A stretch of 64,000 nt of DNA. Origin: Cyrtodaria siliqua (Eukaryota; Mollusca; Bivalvia; Adapedonta; Hiatellidae). The notes below the pieces were generated by a model, which saw only the letters and a program-made list of their open reading frames with translations, was not told the DNA's origin and ran no database searches. The translations under genes and the position numbers were made by a program. The DNA is taken from positions 1 through 64,000 of the forward strand of contig JAWPHD010001431.1 of assembly GCA_037043455.1 (NCBI GenBank), given 5' to 3'. Within the stretch, counting starts at the first letter, position 1, and each line of letters begins with the position of its first letter. Below, one piece after another: positions 1 to 12,475 of the stretch.

Positions 1-450
1 TGTCCTAGTGGTAAAATCACATGGAATAGAATGTATAACTTCAGCTAAGATACCTGGAGTCAAATTAATACATGGCCTTTCACAATAACAAAGGATACCA
101 CTTTACAATGGTTCCAGATAAGAATAAATCACAATATTTTAGCAACAAACAAGTTTCTCCATAAAATAAAATTAATAGAGAGTCCACTTTGTTCTTTCTG
201 TTCATCAGTCAGTGAAACAATTACACATTTACTGTGGGAATGCCAGCTTTCACAAAATATACTGACAAACCTTAAGGACTGGTTAAAACAAAATAAGGTG
301 GAAATAGATTTTGAAAAGAGGTCATTTATCTTTGGAATATATGATGAAAACACAAGTGTTCTAAATCAGCGTATAGAAATAGCAATTACAGAAAATAAAT
401 ATGACTGTTTCTTAAAAACATGGGAAAACTTTCATAACTTCTTAACATGA
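1..450 (+). pseudogene. LINE reverse transcriptase, C-terminal fragment
   Basis: Frame 1 from base 1 reads as the end of a non-LTR retrotransposon ORF2: a long open stretch containing RINHNILATNK, then a zinc-knuckle-like CSFC...H...C pattern (CSFCSSVSETITHLLWEC), typical of the zf-RVT region after the RT domain. It ends at TGA 448-450. An in-frame TAA at 46-48 shows the copy is dead. The 5' part lies outside the window. The clade cannot be fixed from this fragment. Confidence 0.75.
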
Positions 451-905
451 AAACCTAGCAACCTTTTTTTTCTTTTTTAAATAAATCTATATTAGTAAAA
501 AACCTCATGCTGAGATGCCCCCACCCCTCCCCGCTTTTTTTTTCTTTCTGAATAACATCTCCCCATAGCTTAATTATACTAAAATTATATTTATTAATAA
601 CACAATACTATACACTTGCCAGCAGATAATCATATTTTGTAGAGCAACTATAAATAAATTTATTTATATTTCTAAATGCATGAAATATCTCTCATAATCT
701 GTTGAGTGTTCAGTGTGAATGATTTGTGTATGTCTACATATACGTTAAGGATACAGCTATATATATATATTATATTATTTTACTAGTACATGTACATTGA
801 AAACATAATATTAAATTGCTGTAAGGTGTACAGAGGGATGGTCCTCCCCGACCCTCTGCTCACCATTAGACGGGAGAATAAATGGGCTTCTATTTTTAGA
901 AGCTG

Positions 906-943
<38 letters not shown>

Positions 944-1018
944 AAAAAATAAAAAAAAATCAATATAAAATATCAGATTTTCAAAAAAAAAAAATAAAAA
1001 AAAAAATAAAAAAAATAA
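451..1018 (+). mobile_element. LINE 3' UTR and poly(A) tail
   Basis: AT-rich non-coding sequence follows the RT stop, with AATAAA near 880 and then a long A-tract (about 906-940) that continues as A-rich sequence with scattered T to about 1018. This is what a retrotransposed 3' end looks like. It belongs with the RT fragment at 1-450. Confidence 0.6.
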
Positions 1019-2809
1019 TGTGTTGTTTTGTTAGTCATTTTTACTATCAACCCTTCACCGAACGTAGAGATGAATTGTTTTGGAGAATACATCGGAGTTA
1101 TTTTTATTGAGAAAACATATGTTCAAGGGGAGATGTATTTTAGTTTTCTCACTTCGAGACGATAAAAATCCGACAAATCGTTTATTGTGAGAGGATTCTA
1201 TTCCCATTATTCCTTTTTTAACTCGACGTAAATGGAAGGTGTGATCGAAAGTTGGCGCCAAATAACCTGTTGGTGCGCCGTAAAACCCAATTCAATCAAT
1301 TATTTTTTATTGTATACGCAACCCAGGGATAAAGCCAGGTGCTACCACTTAGCAATGCTATTCAATTAATGTTTACACGTCCGAATTCCATTTAAACGGA
1401 GAGATGTTTTTTTGTTCGTTTTTCCTTGTTGTTGTTGTTGTTTTCTCGGCATCCAGTTATTTTTTTGTTCTACGTTCCCTGCATAGTTACAAATGACATT
1501 ATTAATAAGAGGGTGATTAGTTAAAAGCAATTTTTTTCTGCATATTTTTTTTTTAAATATTATTGCATCAATAATATTTAAACCTATGGTAGAACAACGA
1601 AACACAATTGCTTACTGAGTATTTATTTAGTTATATAGAGGCAGGTTTAAACTAATTAGAGTTGAGAAAGTACTTTTTACCCTATAGTTCGTATGTTTTA
1701 GAAAAACCCTGGCTTTTAAGATTTGTGTCAAAAGTAGATCCCACCACGCTATTAATTTATATTTTTTTCTTTTCGCTTGTCAAAATTGTCAGAAAGGATG
1801 TTGGTACCTGTTATGATATAAAAAAAGAAAAGATAATTAATGGTGACATATATGATCATAAATATGCCTAATATTATAAAACAGGGGCAATCAAAACGCG
1901 TAAAAGTACATCAGGATTGTATATACAAAGCAACATTTATACGTAACCCGTCACCTAAACCCGTCACATGGGTGAAGGGTCAAAACATCAATAACATCAG
2001 TCACAACCGTCAGCTTATATATGCTTGTTTTGTCCTATATTCCCGTTAATCGTTATTGTCATTATAACACAATGTATATCCATGCTTGCAACAGATTGAT
2101 GAATCATCATTAAAATCATTTATTCGTTGAACGCCGGGCTATACACGGGAATACTGGCAAAAAAATGCCGATTTATGAACTTTGCGAAAATCTGGTATTG
2201 GTTCCAGCGTTTTATAACGTGCTCCGTTCAATTGAGCGGAAAACCAGTTATTTCGGTATTGGTCCCCGCGCTGTTATACGTACTAAGCGTTCAAATTTTG
2301 AGCAGAGAACCGGTTATTTCGGGTAAAATCTGAAGTCACTACAGGTTACATTGCACCATTGATTTTCCTTCTTTGTTTTATATAGGTCAAGAGAGAAATA
2401 AATGCACATTTGTCTCTGTAGAAAATTTTAAAACACGTATCAAACAAACGATCGCGCGTCCGCCAATATATAAATGCAATAAAATCAGGGGGACATGCAT
2501 CATGTAAGAAAAAGCCAGTCTGTTGAATGACGTCACGTTCTATTTTGATACGTCACAGATAGAGTTACCCCATTTTATACTTTCGCTTTACTGTCTGTCA
2601 GTTATAATTAAATATCTCAAACAAACACTAATACATTTTCCCAATACATCATTCGGATGAATTATAGGTAATAATAACAAAAAACAATCAAAAATGCGCA
2701 TTTTTTATCACTAGTAAGGCAGGGAAACGTATTTTATTAGGCACTTTTTGACGATACACCACGGAAGCACAAACGCAATGGTGTAATTACGCCTACAATA
2801 GACTAGCAC
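1019..2809. other. intergenic, nothing recognised
   Basis: AT-rich sequence with short T and GTT runs. No exon-like open frame, RNA gene or clear repeat was seen. Short similar motifs around 2160-2330 (ccggttatttcggg-like) hint at an old local duplication but are too diverged to call. Confidence 0.4.
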
Positions 2810-3790
2810 TCGTAACTGCTAGCCAAAAAAGTGACCATTTTCGTCCACGCAGCGCTATTTGTCCCGGCAGTAAATCAGGAAAAGCGATGTCTTATGTACT
2901 CGGGCAATGTGTTTTTTCTGCAGCACAATAAAAGAAGCTATGCTTTATGTCCGCATGGCGTTTTTCGTCCGCAGAAAATCTGAAAATGTGACGCTTTTTG
3001 TACGCTTGTTGTACTTTTTTCATTAATTCCATTATTATTCGTGGTAGGTTCTTTAACATTTATTGATGATGCCTTGTTTGCAGTGTTATAACAGTGAAAT
3101 AAAGTCTGTTACTCGCGACAAACAACAAATGTCTTTTATGTCTTAAAATCAAAGTTAATGCAGAAAAAAATGTGTTTTTGTCGATGTCATAGGTTCATAA
3201 TTAGCAGTAGTAGTCGTTATTGTATTATCAGCAGCATTATAAATCGATATGATGTTGCAATAGCAACAGCTGTAGCTGCACGGCTCTTATTCTCTGTATT
3301 AATATAATTAATGTCGATTTTTGTCCGCTTTTCCCCCCCTTAAATCGCTGCTGACAGGGATTTTTGTCCACAAAATTTGACGCATTTTGTCCGCGTGCGG
3401 GTTTAGTGCGGACAAAAGCCTTCAATTTGTATACGAAAGGCGTCGTATGGACAGAAAGCGCCAATTAAAAAAAGAATGCGGACTGCATCTGTTTTTTTCC
3501 GCAATTATTTTTTAAAATAGCGCTTTTTATCCGCACGATGCTTTATGTCCGCACAAATAGAAGCCTTTTGTCCGCACAACGCTTTTTGTCTTCACACGTT
3601 AACGCTTTTTTTTTGTCTGCACAAATTAAAGCCTTTTGTCCGAGCAAACAGCGTCAATTTGTGCAGACAAAATGCGCCAAACGGACAAAAAAGCGCAAAT
3701 AAAAAAAAAATGTGGACAAATGCGACGCAGACAAATGCGACGCAGAAAAAAAAGCGTCGTGCGGTCAAATTAGCGCTGTCACAAACACGC
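2810..3790. repeat. degenerate array built on a TTTTGTCCGCA-like motif
   Basis: The motif gcgctttttgtccgcac and its reverse complement recur about every 20-40 bases with many changes (for example near 2860, 2950, 2990, 3320, 3390, 3530, 3570, 3590, 3640). The short open frames here are by-products of the motif. Confidence 0.5.
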
Positions 3791-3837
3791 TGTTATATTA
3801 AACATACGCCGGACCGTCCAACTTAGCCTAGAAACAC

Positions 3838-5570
3838 GAGTTGACATGGTAATACCTAGACAACTACGGCATACACACAAGCTGAGGTGACATGGTAGCA
3901 AACTACTGCTCATATACAAATTGATTTACCATGATAGCAAACTACGGCATACATACACCCTGAGTCGAATTGTAGTAAACTACGGCATATATACAAGCAA
4001 CATTGACAAGGAAAATAACGGCATATAATGTATACAAGCTGAGATGACTTGGTAGCAAACTACGACTAATATACAAACATTGTCAACACGGTAGAAAACT
4101 ATATCACATATATAAGCCGAGTTAACACGGTAGCAAACTATGGCACATATACAAGCCGAGTTAACACGTTAGCAAACGACGGCGCATATACAAGCTTAGT
4201 TAACACGGTAGCAAATTACGGCACATAGACAAGCTGAGTTAACACGGTAGCAAACTACGCCATATATACAAGCCGAGTTAACACGGTAAATATACTAAGG
4301 CATATATACAACTCGAGTTAACACGGAATCATATACAAGCCGAGTTAACACGGTAGCAAACTACGGCATATATACAAACTGAGTTGACATGGTAGTCAAC
4401 TACGGCATATATACAAGCCGGGTTAACACGGTAACAAACTACGGCATCTATACAAGCCGAGTTAATGCGTTAGCAAACTACGGCACATACACTAGCCGAG
4501 TTAACACGGTATCAAACTACGGCACATATACAAACTGAGTTGACATGGTAGTAAACTACGACATATATATAAGCCGAGTGAACACGGTAGCAAACTGCGA
4601 CATATATACAAACTGAGCTGACATGGTAGTAAACTACGGCATATATACAAGCCGAGTGAACTGCGGCAGTAGTAAACTACGGCATATATAAAAGCCGAGT
4701 TAACATGGTAGCAAACTACGGCACATATACAAGCTGATTTGACATGGTAGCAAACTACATCACATATACAAGCTGAGTAAACACGGTAACAAACTACGGC
4801 ACATATACAAGCTGAGTTAAGAAGGTAACAAACTACGGTACATATACAAGCTGAGTTGACACGTTAACGAACTACAGCACATATACAAGCTGAGTTAACA
4901 TGATATCAAACTACGGCTGAGTTGACATGGTAGCAAGCTACATCACATATACAAGTTGAGTTGACACGGTAGCAAATTAGGGCATTTATACAAGCCGAGT
5001 TAACACGGTGTCAAACTACGGCACATATACAAGCTGAGTAAACACGATAGCAAACTACTGTATATATACAAGCCGAGTTAACACGGTAGCAAACTACATC
5101 CCATATACAAGCTGAGCAAACACGGTAGCAAAACTACGGCATATATACAAGCCCAAGTCGACTTAACACTGTAGCAAACTACGGCACATATACAAGCTGA
5201 GTTAACACGGTAGCAAACAACGCCACATATAAAAGCTGAGTTATCACGGTAGCAAACAATGGCCCGTGTACAAGACGAGTTACATATACAAATTGATATG
5301 GCATGGATACAGACTACGATACATACACAAATTGATATGGCATAGTAACAAACCACGGCATACATACAAGCTGAGCTGACATGATAGCAAACTATGGCAC
5401 ATATACAAATTGATATGGCATAGTAACAAACCACGGCATACATACAAGCTGAGCTGACATGATAGCAAACTATGGCACATATACAAATTGATATGACATA
5501 GTAACAAACTGAGACACATACATATACAGACTTGACAAGGGATCAAATACTACACATATGACGATGACAT
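3838..5570. repeat. 39-40 bp minisatellite, about 1.7 kb
   Basis: About 43 imperfect copies of a unit like gttaacacggtagcaaacta followed by cggcatatatacaagccga. Copies vary between gca/ata, and between agccga and agctga. The last units (5280-5550) shift to a variant with aattgatatggcatag. Open frames on the minus strand of this array are low-complexity and are not called as genes. Confidence 0.9.
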
Positions 5571-5604
5571 TCGTTGACAACATAATTTAATATTTATGGC
5601 CATC

Positions 5605-5690
5605 CGTTAGTGTGTGTGTGTGTGTGTAATTCTAAGGTTTATAGTCCGTCCGCCAACGAACACGTCAGGGTCATTCCGTTAGTGTTAAAA
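5605..5690 (-). mobile_element. SINE-like 3' end with (GT)n, copy 1
   Basis: A (GT)n run followed by ttctaaggtttatag and gtccgtccgccaacgaacac. The same block occurs at 8955-9035. On the minus strand it reads as an element ending in a (CA)n tail. Confidence 0.45.
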
Positions 5691-5864
5691 CAGTCAGTGA
5701 GTGAATAGTTCAATTATTTCTTCAATTTATTTCGAAAACACTTAGAAAACCGTGTTTGTTTTAGCTCGACTTTTCGAAGAGAATGTATTACCCAATCCTG
5801 CGTCGGCGTCTCCGTCGGCGTTTGTTAACATTTTACGGTTATCTCATATCTCTGTAGGGACGTC

Positions 5865-6092
5865 CGTCCGTGGCCGAGTGACTTGAAATTACTTGCCCCT
5901 CGCCGCTGTGATACCTCATGGACCTTTGAATCGTTTGTGAGGAATCTTTCCAGCTGGCTTGCGGAACGTCGGTGGTTCTATCCAGGAGCCCGCCTGTGCA
6001 CGAAAATTGCCCGGAGGAGCACCTGGGGGTCTTCCTCCACCAATGGAATCTGGAAAGTCGCCATATGACTGTCGGTTTCACATCTCTGTAAC
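5865..6092 (+). mobile_element. tRNA-derived SINE (family with tggccgagtg head)
   Basis: Starts with a tRNA-like box A (tggccgagtgact) and a decayed box B region near 5910, followed by a non-tRNA body with gtcggtggttctatccagg and cacctgggggtcttcctcca. From general knowledge, this body type is common in bivalve genomes. The copy is diverged and has lost part of the head. Confidence 0.6.
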
Positions 6093-6554
6093 CGCGTAAA
6101 TGAATTTATTTACTATCATAAGAGGAACTCATAGTGACAAGTTCCATAACTTTGTATGTCGCATGCATTCAAATATAATTATGTCCTTTTTTGCATTATG
6201 TTTTTATAAAATTTATATGTTCTCATCATAGCTTACAGACCTATTTTTAAGCAACTCAAAAAGTGTCATGATTTTGTTATGCTTTTAAACAGATTATACC
6301 CCTTGTTTACTTATATGCGTTTATTAGTCCCTTACCGGTGAAACCTTAGTACAAAGTAAAGGCAGAGGTATGGACCTTTTAATTTTGCTCTATCCCATAT
6401 AAGAAAAATGTTTCCGCATATTTATAGAAGACAGTCTGAGATTCAGTCCATAATTGTTGTGAACATTTCGTGTATCAAAATACTGACCAAACTCGAGTAT
6501 GGTCGAAATAGTTGTTATTCTTGAATTTATTGGCAGAGTTATGGATCATTGTTG
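6093..6554. other. intergenic, nothing recognised
   Basis: AT-rich, no open frame of note and no clear repeat. Confidence 0.35.
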
Positions 6555-6760
6555 AAGTAGCTATACCGCAAACAATAGCCACACAACATACGTACACCGT
6601 TTCTAAACCTTCTGACGACGAGGTATACACATAACTTTCATATTTGCAGAACCCAAATTAAGAGTAACCAACTCATAATTCATTTTAGACATATTCAATA
6701 ACGGGTATTTTAAGAACCCATGAAACTATACTTTTAATCGGCACATATACATTATTATAT
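6555..6760 (-). repeat. dispersed repeat R1, copy 1 (copy 2 in PKS intron 5)
   Basis: The reverse complement of this block matches 18463-18742 nearly end to end: both share ataataatgtatatgt, gattaaaagtatagtttt, atgggttct, atacctcgtcgtcag, and a final ggaatagctacttt-like end. Copy 2 carries an extra internal stretch of about 80 bases. No coding sequence was seen, so this is probably a non-autonomous element. Confidence 0.6.
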
Positions 6761-6861
6761 GACTTGAACACATGGATAGGGTTTTGATAATCGGTTGTGT
6801 AGTGTAATTTTGCTGGGTTTTTTGTTTGTTGGCAAGTTAGTTCTTTAAAGGTATCTACTCA

Positions 6862-7030
6862 AAACAGTAACTGGTACTAACTGATGAATATGCATTTGTC
6901 ACGGGTAAAGTAGTTTCAATTCGACAAACGTCCACAAAGTCGATATATAAGCCAGAAATTGATCCGTCAAAATCACATGTTTATGTAGGCTTCGTAGGCT
7001 TCAGGTAACATCGAGTATTTTTTTTTCATT
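6862..7030 (-). mobile_element. dispersed SINE-like body, copy 1
   Basis: Shares ordered blocks with 8265-8440: taactggta, aagtagtttcaa.tcgac, gt.gatatataag, aaatcacat and caggtaacatcga. Copy 2 continues into a tRNA-like head on the minus strand, which suggests a SINE. Confidence 0.5.
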
Positions 7031-8264
7031 TTCATCGTTTTCCATGATTCTTGGCGTTTGCTCAGACGTTGACAGAGGTTGTATGTGAATGCAAGAAAGG
7101 GCATTTATTTAGATTTACAGCGAACACGTGTGGCTAGCCGCCATATTGTTTATATAGTAACACTGCCCTATTTTTTGTCGAGTCGACTTCCGCCTAACAA
7201 AATGTCAAGATTTTGAATCTTCGTTATTGAGATTTTTACAAAAACTCCGCATTCTGGCATGTAAAACAGAAACTAATCGTTCACTAGATCGGTGATTTAA
7301 GAAGTATTAAGTCTCTGACTAGATTAGTAGTATTTTGGAACATTAGTACACGAAAATATCTTCTTATCTATGAAAAGTTTCCGATTTCCGTATTTCTATT
7401 GACATATTATTCTTTAGTCCGAGAGAGGGATATTGTATATATATTTTTTAGTTCTCCTAGCAATAGTGTCGTAGTTATCGCTATTTCTGAGCTTATATAA
7501 ATCGTTTGAAATATAATTTGGAACGCTTCTGGTTTAACCTTATTGATTGCATTTTTCTTCTGTCGACAAGTGAAACCGTCCTATTTTAGCTATTAAGGAC
7601 TATTGGTCAGCCATATTTGAAAGAAAGTGGGTGGGGAATGTTAAATATTTGTTTGCATTAAATAGACACGTTTTCTTTTAAAAAGGTCAATACTACTAAA
7701 GAGAACAGTAATACAATGCAGTTGAAATGTTAAAAAAAAAAATTATTACAAGAATAAACATATTGAGTTTAATATCCCAAAGTTTGATGCGAAAATACTT
7801 GTGGTTTTAACTTTTATTTCCTGAAAATATTTGGTTTATAATATAGCCCAATCATCCATCGATGGCACACAAGACTTCATTTTTTAATATAAGAACTAAT
7901 GCAGTCACACTGGTCTTTTCCGAGTATGGTGTCTTGAAATAGTCCCAATTACAAATAAAGGTATTATTTTGGACCAAAAAAAAGTAGTCTGCACTAGTTT
8001 ACATATCATTATTTATGTAACCATTGATAATATTAGGATAATTAGTTGAAAATAAAGAATATATATGTACTGAAAATATACGAACGATTTTTATCCATTT
8101 TACTTTCTTTGCTTAGTTATAACTAAACTAGCTTTTCTCCATTATGTATATAGTTAATTTATTCTTTTTATCACATAGTGCATGTGGTCAATTTGCACAT
8201 ACCATTCCCCAACCACTTTTTTATGGCTGACCAATATTCCTTAAAAAGCTGTACAGTCCCTATT
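7031..8264. other. intergenic with a pair of inverted repeats
   Basis: Mostly featureless AT-rich DNA. Bases about 7598-7640 (ggactattggtcagccat and following) recur inverted at about 8204-8246, giving arms of roughly 40 bp about 560 bp apart. This could be a small TIR element or two inverted copies of one repeat. Confidence 0.35.
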
Positions 8265-8520
8265 TTAACTGGTAATAACTCATGAATGAGTCTCGTGTGA
8301 AGTAGTTTCAAATCGACGAACACTACAGAAGTCGGTATATAAGCAGAAATCGATGCGTAAAATCTCACATTTTTATTTAGCCTCCGTACAGGTAACATCG
8401 ATAAATATACGGCTCCAGAATATATGTAATAAAAAAAATAGTTGCCCGGAACGAAATTTGAACCTTGCACTTGTAAGTTTTGAAAGATTTACGCTAAACC
8501 ACTAGACCACTGCTATTTAT
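8265..8520 (-). mobile_element. tRNA-headed SINE, copy 2
   Basis: On the minus strand a tRNA-like head runs from about 8516 to 8442, with box A-like tggtctagtggttta and box B-like ggttcaaatttc. It is followed by a T/A stretch and a body shared with 6862-7030. Confidence 0.5.
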
Positions 8521-8797
8521 TAGTATGTTGTAGCATTTTTAACACTAAATAGGCATTACGTAATAACAAGCGCGCGCACACAAACTCATCAAGCGCTAAA
8601 TAACAAGTCGAGATATGGTTGTTTTGAGGCGACGTATTAGTTTCGTATTGATAACATACAGTATTACACCAGGCAATGTTAATTTACACGTGCGACAATA
8701 TGGACTACATATTTATTGATCCATCTTTAGTTGCGTTCAAATATGTTAAGTCATTTTGCCTCATAATAAATGGTAGTTAGTATACTATTTTCTCAAG

Positions 8798-8872
8798 TAG
8801 CGTTGTAGTTTAGTGGATAAAGCACCGGTCTTGAAATCAGAAGGTCGTGTGTTCGAGCCCCGAAAGAGGCTA
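8798..8872 (+). tRNA. tRNA-like sequence, probably pseudogene or SINE head
   Basis: 75 bases with a box A (tagtttagtgg), a box B (gttcgagcc) and a T-run directly after, as in an RNA polymerase III unit. The acceptor stem pairs 6 of 7 (tagcgtt with gaggcta) and the D stem pairs. The anticodon stem pairs poorly around a TGA loop, and a Ser tRNA would need a long variable arm. It is therefore more likely a decayed tRNA or SINE head than a working gene. Confidence 0.4.
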
Positions 8873-8954
8873 ACCTTTTTTTTCTAAAAATTACTGTTAC
8901 CTGTGTATAAGTACGATGTTCACTGGTCGGTGTATCTACGGTAAATGATTCCCT

Positions 8955-8958
8955 GCGC

Positions 8959-8989
<31 letters not shown>

Positions 8990-9060
8990 GTTCTAAAGTT
9001 TATAGACCGTCCGCCAACTAACACGACAAGGTATCCCTGCCGCGATGGGCACAATAGAGT
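8955..9060 (-). mobile_element. SINE-like 3' end with (GT)n, copy 2
   Basis: (GT)n, then ttctaaagtttatag and accgtccgccaactaacacg, matching 5605-5690. Sequence to about 9420 may belong to the same insertion but has no recognised match here. Confidence 0.45.
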
Positions 9061-9948
9061 CTGGTCTTTTCTAGATGAGTGTGTAGGTTGATCTGGTGCT
9101 GCTGTGTAGTGTAGTCGTTTCTCTTGTAGATGTGTAGTGTAGTTTCGCTGCTGCTCTTTGTAGTTTCGCTGTGGCGGTGAAGTGGTCTGGTGAGGTGGTC
9201 TACATCCGCTAAGGTGGTTGTCCTACATCCGCTACAGGTCGGGTTCTCTGTTTGGGGCCACACCCATCACAGTATGACCCCTGCGCCGCACGCACCGCCC
9301 GACATCCTTTCCCCTTGGTCTACTGCCGATTGTAAGCCGCACGTGGCCCCCGGACTCGACTTCAGGATCTAAGGACGTCAGATGATGTGTGCTGTGATGG
9401 GACGCAGGAGACATCTTCACTCTTGGTCAAATGACACTCAAGCTACTAAACCGAGACAAACCAGTTCAGTAGTACCAGTGTTGATTACTATACGCGAATA
9501 TAGTGCTCAAGCTAGTAATGTCGTATAGGGCTGGCAAGGCGACCCCTATACAAACACCATGAGTGTCATCAGTGCCCTCTGCGCGACGTGCACGCTGTGA
9601 AGATCAGGAGAATGATTTCCTGCACTATATTTGCTCGCTTAAATACCCGATTTCGACATGAGCTGGTGAACATGAAGTTACAAGTAAAGACACGCCTACA
9701 AAGAAGAAATCGATTGATATAGAGACTCTGTAGCTTTAAGCGATATATGGATACTGAACGAGTTAGTCTCGTCACAATACGAGCTGATTCCCGTCAAAAT
9801 ACGAGATGCTTCATATAGTTCTTTTTCCAAGCTGTATTGCTCCCAAATGTCTATAAATTAGCTAATTCTATACCAGTACTATTGTTTGGGGCGCTTGTTT
9901 CATCCAAAGGTCTTTTGGACTTAAGATAAAATTAATCTTCTACCTAAA
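9061..9948. other. intergenic, unassigned
   Basis: The stretch 9230-9420 is more GC-rich than its surroundings but has no convincing splice sites or protein similarity. The rest is featureless. Confidence 0.3.
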
Positions 9949-10361
9949 TAAGTTGTATATCAGTGAAACAGAAATTTTTAGTGGTAAATAAAAAATAGCT
10001 TATTTTTCAAAATCGGTTGAGAAATAAATATTTCATGTGCGAGAGCTGTTTTTGATGGGTTGTTTTCAATGCAAAATTTGAAAAATGATTTTTTTTAGAA
10101 ATTTTATCAAAAAATGGTATTAAATTGTTAGATATCAGTAAATTAAGACACCCTGAAAGTTTTACAGCAAAATATGAAGGATTACTGAAGTTATTTGAAA
10201 TTTAGTAATTTTCTGCTGTCCCGCCAACAAGGAATTTACATAGGAAAAGCCCCATCAAAAAATCATTTTGGCAGTAAAATATTTATTTCTCAACCGATTT
10301 TAAAAAGTAAAGTAGTTTTATTTACCACTAAAAATGCCAGTTCTAATGATATATAACTTAT
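9949..10361. mobile_element. non-autonomous element with long terminal inverted repeats
   Basis: The left arm (about 9949-10048) and right arm (about 10262-10361) are inverted copies. Both carry tttttagtggtaaataaaa and aaaatcggttgagaaataaa in opposite orientation. The roughly 200 bp between them has no open frame. This is a MITE/foldback of about 413 bp. Confidence 0.6.
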
Positions 10362-10399
10362 GTACGTATTATTTAAATTGCTCAAGTTACTTCAGAAAA

Positions 10400-10560
10400 A
10401 CCTTTGGCTGAAACAAGCGCACCAAACAATAAGCAATGCAGATAAAATGTCTTGCTCAGGGACACAACACATGTGGTTATGGCGGGGATCAAACCCACGA
10501 CTTTTGGTTCATGGGTCCAACGCTCTACCGCTAGACTATAGTGCTGCCACACTTGAATAA
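10400..10560 (-). mobile_element. tRNA-derived SINE, minus strand
   Basis: Read on the minus strand, a tRNA-like head has box A tagtctagcggtag, a CAT anticodon-like loop and box B gggtttgatcccc. It is followed by a body with gtgtccctgagcaagac, a central SINE motif of the TTGGGCAAG type that also appears in the SINE at 51230. Confidence 0.6.
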
Positions 10561-10789
10561 GCACGTATAAGTACACATGACCCTGATACTCTACAACAGT
10601 GACAGTTTGGCAGTAAACAATAACACTGTAAGCCCGACACATTGACGATAACCGTGATTTGACGTTGTGACATACTTCCATGTCAAGTTATGCAGCGGTT
10701 AAGTACATTGGTATGCCCTCTCAAGTTGTCAACCGACAGTGCATAGCCTACGCATCCGGGAATGCATATGTATGAGACTGGGCGGAGCT

Positions 10790-10855
10790 TGATTAATATA
10801 TACGTTGGACAGTTACCAAACGCGTTACAAGGACGCTTTAAGATCTGATGCCTAG
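10790..10855 (+). promoter_or_regulatory. candidate promoter and non-coding first exon of the PKS gene
   Basis: A TATA-like taatatata (about 10795-10803) lies upstream of a short stretch ending in a strong donor, cctag|gtgagt, at 10855/10856. The ATG exon at 14509 has an acceptor (ttcag) immediately before it, so an upstream non-coding exon is expected. This is the best candidate seen, but the link is inference with no transcript evidence. Confidence 0.25.
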
Positions 10856-12039
10856 GTGAGTGTATTACTTTTTCCTATTTTACAAATTATATTTCCTTTA
10901 ATGAAATGCAATCAGCGTTTTAATCAAAATACAAAATGTATTTTATTTGCTAACTTTTGATACGAAAATCAATTATTGCGCATTCAAATGTATTTGTTTG
11001 GGACTTTTTTCGGGATGTGACGACGCCGAAAGGTTACGTGTTGTTTTTTCTTTTTCTAAATTGACTGCGGAAAACAAATGTGAAACGAAACAATAACTTA
11101 ATCAATATGTGTTGTTTTGCTTTCTTTCCTTTAATATAAAACATCTCAACAATTATGTCAAATAAGAATTTAATCGAGGATACGATTGCAAACACATTCT
11201 TACGTTTGAAACTGCACATGGCTGCAGCATTTAACCTACTTCGTCCAGCTAGGTTCTGTTCTGTTTCTTGTTGTTGTTGTTTATTTATCAAAATTATGGT
11301 CACTTTTACCCGTGTATTTACTTATAGTCAATTTCAATTCTTCTTTCCACCAATAAATTTGTATTTTATTTTTTTGGTAAATACTACAGTAAAGTTTCTT
11401 TTCAATGTGTGGGACAGACATAGGGAAGTTGAATCAACGGGTAGTGCCTCTTGTTAAGTTATTTGTCCCTGCAGCAGAAGACGCCACTGAACTTGGACAA
11501 GTTCAAAACCAGTTGCATCAGACTAGATACATCAGAGTTATAGCCTTTGATTTTTTTTAAAACTGTTTTCCGGTAGGCCTTAGACTATCCAAGCCAGTAG
11601 AGGGATACAGGCCCTCTTGTGCATCTTGTTCCCGAAAGACTACTTAATACACGCCACTCTGTGAATGACATAATTTTAGACATGGAGGTCATCTTGAGAG
11701 ACAGTTTGGCCATAAAAATCTTGAGTGACAGTTTGGCCATAAAATACAAATCTGTCTATCCATCAGCAATTTCATAAAAGAATATTCTAGTCTAGATTTG
11801 AAACAGTTTAATGACAATTGATCACAAAAAATATATTTGGAATGGATTGACCCTCTAAGATCTTGGTAGGTCGCCCAAGATCGCCAAGTTGGCTAAAATT
11901 ATGTAAAATTTATGGAATTTGAAATGTCCAGCAATCGTGCAAATATTCATACAGTCTTTCCTATCAAACTTGCATTCTCAGTACTTTCAGTACTTTGATT
12001 TATCATATAAAGGCCAGTAATTATGTAGGGGAAATAACC
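10856..12039. other. possible PKS 5' UTR intron; otherwise unassigned
   Basis: AT-rich. It contains a short tandem duplication at about 11697-11745 (gacagtttggccataaaa twice). No coding signal was seen. Confidence 0.3.
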
Positions 12040-12475
12040 CTGCAAATGATGTGGCAAATATCGCCGCCAGATGTCGCACCGTTTCACTTTGCACGTAATG
12101 AAATCAGTTTCTGTCGAACGGATTGCGTTTGCACTGCACCGACTTTGTTTTCGCCCGATCATTTTACTTACCACCAGACTAAATGTATTTGCGTTAAACT
12201 GATTCATATTGCATCATGCTGATTTACTTTGTTCTGTATCACTTCACATTTTCGATGAATCGTTTAAGTTTTCATCGTACCGACTTGTATTTTATTGTAT
12301 TGCATTAGTTTTTTTGTCAAATGGTTTGTCATTGCACTGAATGATTTCTGTTTGCGTCGTATGGTTTGAAATTTTACACCGTATCATTTCACTTCGAACC
12401 GTATCAATTCACTTTGTAACGAATGAATGAACAGAGTTTACACGTCGCATCGAATCAATATGTACGTCATCAAAT
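12040..12475. repeat. highly degenerate short-period repeat
   Basis: Motifs such as tttcactttg, accgtatcaatt and gaatgatttc recur roughly every 20-25 bases on one strand. Copies are so diverged that unit length cannot be fixed by eye. Confidence 0.35.

Noticed and set aside
5078..5546. Cysteine-rich minus-strand frames resembling small secreted peptides
   Set aside because: Arise from the 39-bp satellite; the Cys pattern is just the repeat period.
3838..5570. CRISPR-like array
   Set aside because: Units are contiguous with no unique spacers, and the genome is animal. The same applies to the 29-, 33-, 38-, 50- and 84-bp arrays.
9018..9420. Open frames on both strands in a GC-richer patch
   Set aside because: Short, overlapping on both strands, next to a repeat end, with no recognised domain.
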